From positions 62,001-126,000 of the forward strand of contig JBAJFG010000006.1 in the NCBI GenBank assembly GCA_037903475.1: a stretch of 64,000 bases of DNA. The letters are read 5' to 3'. Source of the DNA: Ancylostoma caninum (lineage: Eukaryota; Nematoda; Chromadorea; Rhabditida; Ancylostomatidae). This document shows positions 54,170-64,000 of the stretch, one piece after another. Numbering within the stretch: position 1 is the first letter of the stretch; each line of letters opens with the position of its first letter. The notes under the pieces were generated by a model that ran no database searches, was not told where the DNA came from, and saw nothing but the letters and a program-made list of their open reading frames with translations. A program made the translations under genes and the position numbers.

Positions 54170-55272
54170 CAGGGATGAGCGGATTATCCGTATCCGGTTA
54201 TCCGTTTAACCGGATACGGATAATCCGCTCATCCGTTTTACCGTTATCCGTAGGTTTTGGGCAGTCCGTTATCCGCACCGTTATCCGGGCTTTTCTCGCC
54301 GGATAACGGTGCGGACAAGGCCGAAATTAGTGGATTCATCTTGCACGTTCAAAACAAAGGAGAGCTTCCATTTGAAGATGTGTTACTCGATCTGATGCGT
54401 TTTGCGTCATCATGCAAAAAGTAGTAGAAGATAATACAGACTTGTACCTGCCCAAAAAGAAATCCTCTTGCTCACGTTTTCTGGGTTGTCCGACAAAGTG
54501 ACTCAATAACCTCGAAACCATCATTTGTGAAATTACCGACAATATTGGCTAATGTTTGACAGTGATAACGTTGGGATTCAAGCGTTTCTATATCTTACCA
54601 CATCTGAACGTTGAAATTGGTGACCTAGCAGCTCACTGGTGACCAATCGTTCATTCCGAATATTTATTTTATGCCACCGTTTCCATCATTTTTTGAATCT
54701 ATTGATCAAATAGCCTTTGGGATTCAATACCATAATACTCAGTCACTACGAGGAGGTTTATCAGAACTCTACAAAAGATGTACGAATCAAAGTTGCGGCC
54801 TCCATGAGCCCCCCCCCCCTGAGGGAAGGACCAGCCTCCAGGGACGAGCTTTTACCTTTGCACTAAGAACGACGCGGACACATATCATCTCAAGCCACAG
54901 GTGTGCCAATTAAATTAACAAATATCCAAATGTTAGTGGTGTTACTACTATATTCACATCCCTTCATAATGACGCCATGCTCAGCGTCGTGCTCAGAATG
55001 GCGGAATTTGATAACTAACAAGATAAAGAATATGTGCTAATTCTTTCCCATAATATTCACCAGAATATGTGCTAACTCCTTTCCACAATATTCATATAGT
55101 GTCCTGCCATTTTTTTATCACGTTTAATGTTGTGGAATGGGTGGGGTCTTTTAGAATTCGGATCACTTATCCGTTATCCGTTGTCCGGTATCCGTAATCC
55201 GGTCATTTTTGGCCTATCCGTTATCCGCACCGTTATCCGGGTCGTGTAAAATCTCGTATCCGCTCATCCCTG
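54170..55272. mobile_element. hAT-like DNA transposon, non-autonomous, 1.1 kb
   Basis: The ends are CAGGGATGAGCGGAT at 54170 and the inverted copy ATCCGCTCATCCCTG ending at 55272. The 8-bp duplication GTCCCCAG is exact at 54162-54169 and 55273-55280. Both ends carry repeated TTATCCG/CGGATAA words for about 130 bp, like hAT subterminal binding sites. No transposase ORF. It inserted 40 bp from the 5' end of the Helitron-like element at 53442-54129. Confidence 0.9.
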
Positions 55273-56305
55273 GTCCCCAGCTCACAAATTCTTTTTTGTG
55301 CTATGAATACAACTTATTGATTGCACATTCCAAGGTTTTCTTGAGTATTCTTGCACTTCTGGGAGATTGAACCTAAATGATTGCGAGGGTTCATTGTAAC
55401 TTCGTAGTATGCAAGAAAACAAAATTCTGTATTGTTAATCGAGATTTCTCTTGAATTTCTATTCTAGGAGACGTGAGATTGCGTGCCGAAGTCGTTACGG
55501 ATGTGAAAGTTGGGAATTGCTACACGTCAAAGTCGGGCGCAGAGTTGAAATCGGCTGACTTCTTTTCAAATTTTTGTAAAAAAAAACACTACACCCATCT
55601 CGCAATATCGGGCAGACCTAGAGACTCATCTTTCACAGACCTGAAGCTTGACTTTCTAAATTTGCTAGTTCATAAAATCTCACGAGATTTTCAGTGATCA
55701 TAGATGTCCCGAATTCTTATCATTTGTGAGAGAAGGAAAACGCTACTCTAACATGATGTGCTTCAAGCGCATAGATTTGCAGGCACGAAATAACGATTAT
55801 ACCATCATTTTGTAAACGATGATTTTACTGAAGCTAACAAAACGCTCAATTTCTTCACTCGAATCGTCTTGATTTTACTTTCCATTTTCAATTTTCCTTC
55901 CTCACATCCAGCAGAAAGGGACTGAAAAGGCATAGGAAAGAACTTTTCCCCCATCAATTGGGGAAAACTCCAAAAATCTCTGCAGAAACTACAAGTAGAG
56001 TTACGAATATGCAGTTCTTGTTCGATCTTGTAATGATATCGCACCGGAAAGCATGAAAAACGTACTTTTTAGCCGATTTTTAGGTCGTCGCGCGATATTT
56101 TGCGGGCTTCGCCGTGCGGGACATGCGGCAAAATATCATATAAATAGCAAAATAGCATAATATATGTAGCTCCAAGTTGAAAACATTCAAATTCTTGAAT
56201 TGAATGCGGAAACTTTCAGTGAGTCTCCCATAGAACTAAAGTTGGATCAATTACTGTTCTTGTTATCAGTTTTATTTTGCAGTACCTTGGTTCTAAATTA
56301 GTTAT

Positions 56306-56376
56306 AGCGATGGAACGAAAAAAACGCAACTTCGCGCGCCGCATGTTCTTTTTTAACGAAGTTGGCGCGGGTATTG
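56306..56376 (+). repeat. Dispersed motif shared in inverse with 36968-37020
   Basis: The plus strand reads ATGGAACGAAAAAAACGCAA, then TTCTTTTTTAACGAAGTTGG and CGCGGGTATTGT. The minus strand of 37020-36960 has the same series with ATGGAACAAAAAGAACGC-type wording and AACGAAGTTAGCGCGGGTAT. Both give similar peptides (RNFA, FNEVGAGIV and FNEVSAGIV). Probably a transposon end or a short coding repeat. Confidence 0.55.
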
Positions 56377-56595
56377 TAATTATATGTTTTTCACTTCGAC
56401 GATTTTTCGAACTGTGTTGTTGCATAGTATTATTTTCATCGGTAATTGGAGCTGACGTCCATATAGTGAAAATGAAAAAAGTTTGAATCGAAGACATTCT
56501 CAGCAAACCTGGAGACCGTTTTTTGCAAAAGTGTATGTGTGTTCTGCTTGTGATTGAAGAACTCGTGGGATTCGTTTCGGATTTGCATCGGATAG

Positions 56596-56661
56596 CGCCG
56601 CTCACGTGTTTAGTATGGTAGACATCCGGTTCGACCGACCATACTAAACACGTGAGCGGCG
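56596..56661. repeat. Perfect inverted repeat, two 24-bp arms, 18-nt loop
   Basis: The arms CGCCGCTCACGTGTTTAGTA-TGGT and the exact reverse complement at 56638-56661 enclose a loop that contains CCGGTTCGACCG, itself a small hairpin resembling a tRNA T-arm. A transcript would form a stable stem. Likely a MITE core or terminator-like structure; no evidence chooses between them. Confidence 0.95.
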
Positions 56662-58919
56662 ATTCAAGTTAAGGCTATTTCTGGATAAATTGGCTTTCGA
56701 GTCACTCGAGAATCCATTTCGGATTGCAGTAAAAAAGGAAGACGAATTCGGTTCAGTCCAAATGCTTCGGTCACAATGAAGTATCCAGCATCCAGAGTCA
56801 ACTGAGAAAAACCAAACAAGAGCATAGGAATACAAATCTTAACAAATTTGGAAATGCCACATACGTGCGCATTTCAAAGAAATCAGATTCCATTTCGTAA
56901 CTGGGTTTATATTTTTCCGATTTGTCTTTTTTTGCTGGCTTGATATTTTTATCTATCCACTGTTAGGATATCTACGTTGTTTTTACAAAAATAGCCAGGA
57001 AAAACTGGGAAAATTATTGGATTATAGTGGGTTTTTTTCTGTTGTGCATGGCAGACTATGCTTCGATCGAGCCAAATCAGAGCAGTTTTCAAATATCTCG
57101 CCTCTTCAGTCACTTAAACATCGACTATTTGAAGAAAATGGGAAATTTGTTATTCCACACATTTTACAAAATGTTATGGTGACGGACTCACTTCATTTTC
57201 GGCCCTATGGTTCGTCTTCGATGGTGAGAGCACCTGAGTTTCGAGCGAGTCGAATCAGATTTGAACATTTGTGCAAATGCATAGGTATTTGGAACATTGC
57301 CGGTTCCCAAAAGTTTGAATATCCGATTATTCGAGAATTCGGTGGTTCAATGATATTTGGAAATTGTATGGCTCAGTTATACCCGAAAATTTAAATCTTT
57401 GATGAACTGAGAGCTTGAAGAAACACCACAGTTCAATCTGTTGCACTGCTTCGAGGAAGTTCACAGAGGAAATTCTCTTCTTGAGCTCACATCCTCTCAT
57501 CCATCTCGCGATTCTTTCAGTTGTGGTTTCAATCTGCACGAGTCATTTGATTCAAAAATCCGATCATGACCTCACCAGCAAAAAACTTACTCCAACTTAC
57601 TAATAAACGGTGTTTGCAGTAGTTACGCTAGACGCAAAATCTAGTCATGTATATTGCTTATCAACGCACAATCAACAATCAAACGCAAAAAAAAAACTCG
57701 ACAATACTACCAGGCAGGACAGAAATGAACCCAACATGTTATCCCTCATAATCGGTAGGCGAACACTTTCGTCGTACTGGGCTATGGATGTAGAGTTCGG
57801 AGTCAAATACTTGTTTGGAATCAAAGCAATTCGTTTCATAATATGTTCCTTGATGGCTACATAGGGAATCCTCCACAAAACGACTAGCGAATCCTTCACA
57901 AGAACGTTGGAAAGTTTTTGTGTCAACACTTGAAGCTCATGTACTGATGATGATGTTTTACACTTTGATTTTAAAGCTCCATATAAGCTGAAAGTAGATA
58001 AATTTTTCTACAAGGAAAACGGAAAAAAACTTTCGCCCAAATTTGCAGAGGGTCGACATTAGTGGGGAAAATTACCATTTTAGTCACAGTACTGAGCCAT
58101 CATTCACATTATTCGAACGCGGGTAAGAGCTAGTATGTACCTTGAACTCTAGTTTTTATGCGGAAAATGATTGCGTCACAGCGTGGGTGGGCAATCCGTG
58201 CCAATCTGAGGAATTCGCTCGTTGATCATCCCCTCTATCTCCTTTATATAATAAAAGGTGAAGCTATTGCGAAACTGTCTGTCTGCAGCCGCATGAGGGG
58301 TGGCTGTCTGTAGCCGGCTGACAAACAGAACTCAACAACTGTGGCTGAAATCCTCTTAACAAAGCACCGTAAGGGCGGCAGTGACGGAAAAATGGATACA
58401 GTCTCCAACGATGAAAGCGATGTTTCGTGGCGAGACCCTATTCTAGCGGTCTCGAGCCCTCCGGGGGAGAGAATGTTAACAACGACTTGACATTGCGTAA
58501 CAGCTGTGTACGGAGCAGAGTAGCCTCTCTGTTGGCGCTCTAGCAGTATCCCCACGGAATCCCTGTGCACTGGAAGTGATACTCCTCGCATGGATGGATG
58601 AACATCTTGATGGGTCGCGCAGCGATAGGGCGCACTCGGTCCTTGCCTTGGCTATATGCGTTTGGCGCACTTGGTCACGAGGTCCCGCAGAGATTAGGGA
58701 GTCCTAGGATCAGTGTTTCTAAGAGGGACAGTACAATCCAATACACAAGAAGAACAAGCACTGTTGTGACATTTCCTGACAACACATGCAACTGACCAAA
58801 CTCTAAGTATTTCCTAATTTCTTACATTATTCTCGATATTTACAAGTAGTGCGAGTGCACTGATGACGAGCAAATGTGCCGGGGCTCCATAGTTCAGAAA
58901 AAAAACAACAAACACCAGG

Positions 58920-59061
58920 GCTGGGATTCATAAAACGATAATCAAGCAAACCAAGGATGGCTAGCGTGATAGGCTATCGTATTGACTACATAGTGCTGAG
59001 AGACGCAGACGGCAAAGGTGCTAGCCTGGGTTTGCGTGGTTATCGTTTCATGAATCCCAGC
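58920..59061. mobile_element. Palindromic MITE, 142 bp, nested in the Helitron-like element
   Basis: The ends are GCTGGGATTCATAAAACG and the inverted copy CGTTTCATGAATCCCAGC at 59061; inverted similarity continues (ATAATCAAGCAAACC against GGTTTGCGTGGTTAT). The flanks repeat CAGG (58916-58919 and 59063-59066), a possible 4-5-bp target duplication. The insertion interrupts a minisatellite unit. A diverged relative is at 14894-15038. Confidence 0.75.
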
Positions 59062-59069
59062 TCAGGATA

Positions 59070-60080
59070 GGAATCCACCGATCGAGAAAGGTCCGCCGTG
59101 CCCCAGCAATGGGTAAACGCCACCATACGCGTTCACGGATGGAGAATGGGTCTGCAGTGGCCAGTAGTAAGGAAAACGCCAGGATACAATGGATGGAGAA
59201 TAGGTACATCGTGGCCCAGTAATGGGGAAAACGCCAGGATGAGGGTCCACTGATGGATAATGGATCTGCCGTGGCCAATAGTAGGGAAAACACTAGAATA
59301 AGGGCCCACGGATGGAGGATGAGTCTGCCGTGGACCAGATGTGGCGGAAACGCCAGGATATTGGTCAGCGGATGGAGAATAGGTACGTCAAAGCCCAGTA
59401 GTGGGGAAAACGCCAGTATACGGGTCTACGATCAAGAATGGGTCTGCCGTGTCCATTAGCAGGAAAAACGCCAGGATATTGGTCAACGGATGGAGAATAG
59501 GGACGTCGTGGCCCAGTAGTATAGAAAACGCCAGGATAATCGTCCACTGATGGATAATGGATCTGCCGTGTCCAGTAGTAGGGGAAACATCAGAATAAGG
59601 GCTTACGGATGGAGAATGAGTCTGCCGTGGACCCGAAGTGGCGGAAACGCCAGGATCTTGGTCAACGGATTGAGAATAGATACGTCATAGCCCAGTAGAG
59701 GGAAAACGCCAGTACACGGGTCCACGATCAAGAATGGGTCTGCCGTGGTCAGTAGTAAGGAAAACGCCAGGATAAGGGCCCACGGATGAAGAAAGAACTC
59801 GTCGTGGGCAGTAGTAAGAAATACGCCAGGATGAGGGCTCACTAATGGAGGATGGGTCTGCCGTGGCCCAGTAGTGGGAAAAACGCCAGTACAAAGGGCA
59901 ATGGATGGAGGATGAGTCTGCCGTGGACCAGAAGTGGCGGAAACGCCAGGATATTGGTCAACGGATGGAGAATAGGTACGTCATAGCTCAGTAGTGAGGG
60001 AAACGCCAGTATACGGGTCCACGATGAAGAATGGGTCTGCCGTGGCCAGTAGTAAGGAAAACACCAGGATAACGGTCTGC
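59070..60080 (+). repeat. ~59-bp minisatellite array with ~295-bp higher-order period
   Basis: About 17 units share GTCTGCCGTGGCCAGTAGTA, GGAAAACGCCAGGATA and ACGGATGGAGAATGGG. One variant, beginning TTGGTCAACGGATGGAGAAT and continuing TACGTCA, recurs at about 59360, 59659 and 59953, with a further partial copy near 59480. This gives a higher-order period of roughly five units. ORFs crossing it are by-products. Confidence 0.95.
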
Positions 60081-60743
60081 ACTTGCCCAGTAGTGTGAAA
60101 AAGATGATTATTCGCTTGGTTATGCTGAGTTGTACACAGGTGTACACAGGTTCCTAAGCCATCTGGAAGATACTCCTGTGCAGAGTTGGGAGTGCCTGGC
60201 CATGACGGGTCCATAGGCGTTGAATGAATGCACTTACAGAAAAAACAGTAGGTAGTATTGTATCGGAAAATAGTTTTACATGTAGATGTGTGATCAAGAA
60301 TCTTGAAGAAGGCAAAGACCACGAGAAGTGTGGAAGCCCGACGTTGGTGAGGCGGCCAGACTGATAGAGTATACGCAATTCATAAAGAGGATTCCGTATT
60401 TGAGCTCAGTTTATGATCAGTCTTGCTTTTTTGCTAATTCTCCAAGCATTTCACATGTGTGAAGCTTTTCTACCTGCCTCAATTGGCTACACCACCCCAC
60501 TTTCTAGCGTCCCGAAGGGGCGCTAGTTACACAAATCTCCTTAATTTCAGCACAAAAGAGAAGGGATCTGGAAACTGTAGCCAGTTGAACCGGGATTTCT
60601 CAATAAATATTTAGGAAGAGCAATTCGAGTTGCCTCACACTACCTTGGGGTTTCATAGGGAACAATGAGCAAAGATCATTCATTCCAGAAGGAAGGAAGG
60701 GCCGTGAAGTAAGAATCCCAGTTAAGAAAAAGAAAGAACCAAC

Positions 60744-61229
60744 TCACTCAAACAAAGCTACCAAAACAATTCCTGTCCCAAATCTTCCACAGGAAAATAA
60801 TGGAGAGAATTCGCAGAAAATCACTGTCATCCGAGAAGCGCGGATGAGAGTGATTTTCTGTGTGGCTAGCCCCAGGACAACCTGGCGCACAGTCTGGCTT
60901 GAGACGGGTATTTTTGTTGTGAGTTGGGGTAGCCTCAGGGTAACGTGGCCCATTGGCCCTAGACAGCGTCTGGCTCGGGACGGCTTTTTTGTGAGTTGGA
61001 GTAGACATTTGCGTGTCATCCGAGTTGAGGATGTAGCCACATTTTGTCAAGTAGAAGAAGCTCTTGCGAGACTGTTCCAGTGATAATGTACTGGAGACGG
61101 GGTCTCATTCAAACGAAACCATTGAGAAGATTTCGCGGCGAAAGCAAGTGCTGCTATTGCTATCTTTAAGAGAACCCAATACGTAGCATATGAGGTGTTG
61201 GCCCGTAGTAAATTGCCCAGTGCGATCAT
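60744..61229 (-). pseudogene. Possible Tc1-like transposase fragment
   Basis: The minus strand has MGHVTLRLPQLTTKI, which resembles the GRPxTxRTPxLxxxI linker of Tc1-type DNA-binding domains. The word GGCCCGTAGTAAAT near 61200 is also at the start of the Tc1-like relic at 38920-38940. No catalytic segment is present. A 20-bp-arm hairpin with one mismatch (AGAAAATCACTGTCATCCG) lies at 60814-60861. Weak assignment. Confidence 0.3.
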
Positions 61230-61401
61230 CGCACATCAGCCTCAGGGCAATGATCGCACTTTGCGTTGGAGAGGATTATGGTGATCATCGCCACGGTGAA
61301 TCGGACGGGCCGTACATGAAAAGTGATCAAATGTACGTGTAACCACGTACTTCCACATCACTTCGGGCTGTTTTGGAGTGTGAGACAGTTATGAATGACT
61401 A

Positions 61402-62470
61402 GCTGCCGTACCCGGCTTCGCTCGGGTGTTTTATTACCTTGGATACATCATACTGGTGAGGCCAATTACTATCATCGACAAATCCATTAAAATCTCCATA
61501 ATTTTGGTGATGAGCATGTTAGCGAAGCCCAGGTGACGTTTCCCATCGAATTGTTGGCGAAAAGTTAGCAAAGCTACTTCGGTGACATTGAATCGACGTA
61601 TTCGTACAAAGTGGTTGTCATGTTCATACTCAGCACATCGAGGAACCCCAGGAGAGATGTCTTCACCGCTCCATTGGGCGGAAGAGCCAAACATCAATAA
61701 AATCGAAAAACCGATATTTCATGCAAAATGTTTGTCATAATCCCATTCAGCTTATTGAGAAACCCAAGAAGACATGTCTTTGTCCGTCCCCGAGCGAAAA
61801 TAGACAAAAATCGATAAAATCAATAAATCAATATTTCGTGCAAAATAGTTGTCGTTCTCATTCAGCGTATTGAGAAACCCTAGTACACATGTTCTTACCA
61901 CCTCATGATCAAGAATAGCGAAAAATCGATAAAGTCAATAAATCAATATTTCGCGCAAAATGGTTGTCGTATTCGTGTTCAGCGCATTGAGGTGCATCAG
62001 TAAACATGTCTTTACCACCCCATGATCAAGAATAGCGAAAATTCAATAAAATCAATAAATCGATAAATTGGGGCGAAATAGTTGTCATATTCGTGTTCAG
62101 CGCATTGAGATACCCCAGTAGGCATGTTCTCGCTGATCCCTGGTCAAGAAGAGCGAAAAATCAATAAAATCAATAAATCGATAAATTGGCGCAAAATGGT
62201 TGTCATATTCGTGTTTAGCGCATTGGAGTACCCCAGTAGGCATGTTCTCGCTAGTCCCTGGTCAAGAAGAGCGAAAAATCAATAAAATCGATATAATCGA
62301 AGAAGCAATTAATAATCCCAGGTGCAAAGTAGCCTATAACCTCCGCCGGCACCAAAAGAAACTACGTGCAAAATTTGGTCCCGATCGGTTCACCCTCCGC
62401 GATTTCTATTCGGAACACACAAACACACACACACAAACACACTCAAACAAACTTTCACTTTTATATATAC
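61402..62470 (+). mobile_element. LINE/SINE-like repeat with internal ~117-bp tandem repeat
   Basis: It starts near ACTAGCTGCCGTACCCGGCT and ends near CAAACTTTCACTTTTATATA-TACAGAT, start and end words that resemble a widespread metazoan retroposon type. Between them, about six tandem units of 116-118 bp run from 61600 to 62315. These are anchored by GTTGTCATATTCGTGTTCAG at about 61616, 61733, 61849, 61965, 62083 and 62201. A CA-rich stretch lies at 62415-62450. The superfamily cannot be fixed without a library search. Confidence 0.55.
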
Positions 62471-62685
62471 AGATTTTTGGTCATATTCGTGCTCAGCGCA
62501 TTGAGGTACCCCAGTAGGCATGTTCTCGCTAGTCCCTGGTCAAGAAGAGCGAAAAACCAATAAAATCGATAAAATCGATAAACCAATTGATAATCCCAGG
62601 TGCAAAGTAGCCTATAACCTCCGCCGGCCAGTGGAGAGTCTACCTGCAGAATTTGGTCACTTTTATATATACAGATTGCAACTAA
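62470..62685 (+). repeat. Direct duplication of the end of the 61.4-62.5 kb repeat
   Basis: GGTCATATTCGTGCTCAGCG through CCTATAACCTCCGCCGGC to ACTTTTATATATACAGATT repeats the last unit and tail of the preceding element, but without the CA-rich segment. It looks like unequal exchange or a nested second copy. Confidence 0.75.
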
Positions 62686-62699
62686 CAAACTATACCGAG

Positions 62700-63475
62700 T
62701 ACGACTTCTCGGAAGCACCGGAAGCATCTCTGTGCTTCTGACAAGTCGTACACGTTCGAGTTTGTTCTGTGATGTGGGGCGAAAATCAACATGCGCCCAT
62801 AGGCTCAGATGCATCCTGTGTAATTCTTCTGATCTGATCTGATCTACCACCATCACCATATTCCGAGTGAGATGCTCCGAGTACTGAACTCGCCGTCTCT
62901 TTGCTCCACACACTATCTAGTCGCCAAACAATGGCGATCATCGCCCTCCAGGGGATTTGAGGTCAGCGCCCCGCACAAACGTGCTCGCAGCACCACCACG
63001 GATGGTGATGATCAGTGTTGGGAGGTTGTTGCGCGTGAGATCATCGCCCGAAATGTAGTAATGAGTTGTGCAGGCAGCTGATCTCACCGCCAGGACACTT
63101 TACTAGAGTCCCTTATTTCTTTCAAAGTTTCTGGCGATGTCGCGATGTTCTTGCTCTGCATAATCTTCTCTCTGAATACCAATGAAGACCAGAAGAGAAA
63201 GGTGTTTTAATAGGGCTTCACCGAATTTATATCTTACCAGTCAACACGTTTCATTTGGCGGCACGCGAACGGTCCCTCTAGCGATGCGGCGTTGTGAGAA
63301 AGTACCGTATGCCACGGGACCAAGTCCAGCTGGCGTTGTCGAAGGCGTCGGAAGGGAAAAATGAAAAGAAGTCGTGACGGCGAGTCGAGTTCTAATTAGT
63401 CGAAATATTTTGCTTTTTTGAAATTTTTTTGGTATTTAATTTCTCTTTTTTGTTTCTATTTTTTTCTTTTTTTTT
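62700..63475. other. Stretch without recognised gene
   Basis: A small TCTGA repeat lies at 62824-62840. ORFs on both strands are short and unsupported. A T-rich tract lies at 63405-63478. Confidence 0.35.
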
Positions 63476-63480
63476 GGTTT

Positions 63481-63860
63481 GTCAAGATGTAGCTATTTCG
63501 TATAGCTAATTGTAAGCAGATGACCTGGCTATGCCGACCTGTATAACGCTGCTAGCCTTAGCACCGTATATGAGAGCTCGGTGCCAGCTGTCTAGTCACT
63601 CGTCTTTCCTCGAATTGGTCAACAGCGCGAAAATTTGTAAAGCAGCTGTCTGTAACGCGGCTGTCGTTGAAGCGGCTGTTGGAAGAGCGGCTGTCGTTGA
63701 AGCGGCTGTTGGTAGAGCGGCTGTCGCTACTACAATTACTATTCGCGTTGGAATTCTGGCAGTTGAGCTAATGTTGCTACGATTCGCCAAATGATGTTGG
63801 GTATAGCCAGGTCATCTGCTTACAATTAGCTATACGAAATAGCTACGGCTATATCTTGAC
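63481..63860. mobile_element. Inverted-repeat element, 380 bp, with internal 30-bp repeats
   Basis: The left arm 63481-63535 and right arm 63801-63860 are inverted copies; 43 bp are identical (starting TAGCTATTTCGTATAGCTAA), with outer ends GTCAAGAT and ATCTTGAC. The centre (63648-63730) has a 30-bp tandem unit, GCGGCTGTCGTTGAA plus GCGGCTGTTGGAAGA, about 2.7 times. The 87-codon ORF with AAVVEAAVGRAAV repeats comes from this. No clear target duplication was identified. Probably a MITE or foldback element. Confidence 0.7.
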
Positions 63861-64000
63861 ATGTCAGGATAAGAGTGAAAATGTGAATGTCTTACCTGAG
63901 GTTCGAAAAAATGTCTCACCTGAGGTTTGAGGGGAGTTCATATGTGGATAGAATAAGGCTTATGATATTTATTACATTAAATAAGTTACTTAGGAAAAGG
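63861..64000. other. Window end, nothing recognised
   Basis: AT-rich sequence with a tandem pair of about 24-nt words (TGTCTTACCTGAGGTT and TGTCTCACCTGAGGTT) at 63887-63930. No gene visible. Confidence 0.4.

Larger units (their letters stand above)
55281..58350. other. Long AT-rich stretch; only weak gene candidates
   Basis: Candidate minus-strand frames at 57929-57672 (IPYVAIKEHIMKRIALIPNK, then TSIAQYDESVRLPIMRDN) and 57539-57400 (QIETTTERIARWMRGCELKK, then FLEAVQQIELW) read protein-like and could be two exons of one gene or transposon relic. No family could be named and splice borders are unclear. The plus-strand frames at 55473-55697 and 57017-57394 are unsupported. A hairpin at 56596-56661 is listed separately. 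Confidence 0.22.
58351..60526 (+). mobile_element. Helitron-like family 2, complete copy, 2.2 kb
   Basis: It starts TCCTCTTAACAAAGCACCG at 58351 after A (58350). It ends with the hairpin CTAGCGTCCC-GAA-GGGGCGCTAG at 60526 before T (60527). Both ends and ~400 bp next to each match the disrupted copy 17455-23247. The interior holds a palindromic MITE (58920-59061) and a ~1-kb minisatellite. No Rep/helicase ORF. The 5' and 3' ends share a short similar word (CCGTAAGGG.GGCxG and CCCGAAGGGGCGCTAG), a feature also seen in family 1. Confidence 0.74.

Overview
The window is eukaryotic and most probably from a parasitic nematode of the hookworm/strongylid type. This is inferred from compact coding exons with GT-AG borders, long repeat-filled introns, a gene of the nematode-expanded DUF273 family, an RTE-type LINE tail, a nematode-type CR1 LINE, a Tc1-like relic, a Gypsy LTR element and many Helitron-like and MITE copies. 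No rRNA gene, tRNA gene, operon or CRISPR array was found. Host coding sequence is a small minority; most of the 64 kb is transposon-derived.

Region 1-13.3 kb is one minus-strand DUF273 putative type II membrane glycosyltransferase gene. Seven phase-consistent exons run from 13294 to beyond base 1, so the 3' end is outside the window. Its introns hold a degenerate ~60-bp repeat (1.3 kb), an RTE LINE fragment (6.0-6.7 kb) and, in the 5.3-kb first intron, a probable second gene on the opposite strand (about 9.06-10.47 kb) that I could not identify.

Region 10.8-24 kb is a transposon cluster: a 1.8-kb hAT-like element, MITEs (14.9 and 16.4 kb), and a three-layer nest. In the nest a minus-strand Helitron-like element (17455-23247) is split by a plus-strand Helitron-like element (18172-22112). 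That second element is in turn split by a TIR element with an 8-bp target duplication (20370-21959). The inner Helitron carries an expanded 60-bp GC-rich minisatellite with 360-bp higher-order structure.

Region 24-36 kb holds TIR elements, more arrays of the same ~60-bp minisatellite type, a Penelope-like reverse transcriptase relic, a perfect 61-bp-arm palindrome, a further Helitron-like 3' end and an AT microsatellite. Region 36-42 kb holds a Tc1-like transposase relic and a PIF/Harbinger-like MITE. Region 42-51 kb holds a decayed CR1-like LINE, a TTAA-flanked TIR element with its own minisatellite, and a truncated Gypsy element with one 5' LTR.

Region 51-64 kb holds a compact complete Helitron-like element (53442-54129), a hAT-like element with perfect 8-bp target duplication (54170-55272), a long Helitron-like element with a minisatellite of ~295-bp period (58351-60526), a ~117-bp tandem repeat linked to a LINE/SINE-like repeat (61.4-62.7 kb), and an inverted-repeat element (63.5-63.9 kb).

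The most interesting signal is the Helitron-like family. Elements start with TC after a host A, end in a 23-nt hairpin finishing CTAG before a host T, and carry ~60-bp minisatellites of very different length. All family names are from pattern recognition, not from database searches.
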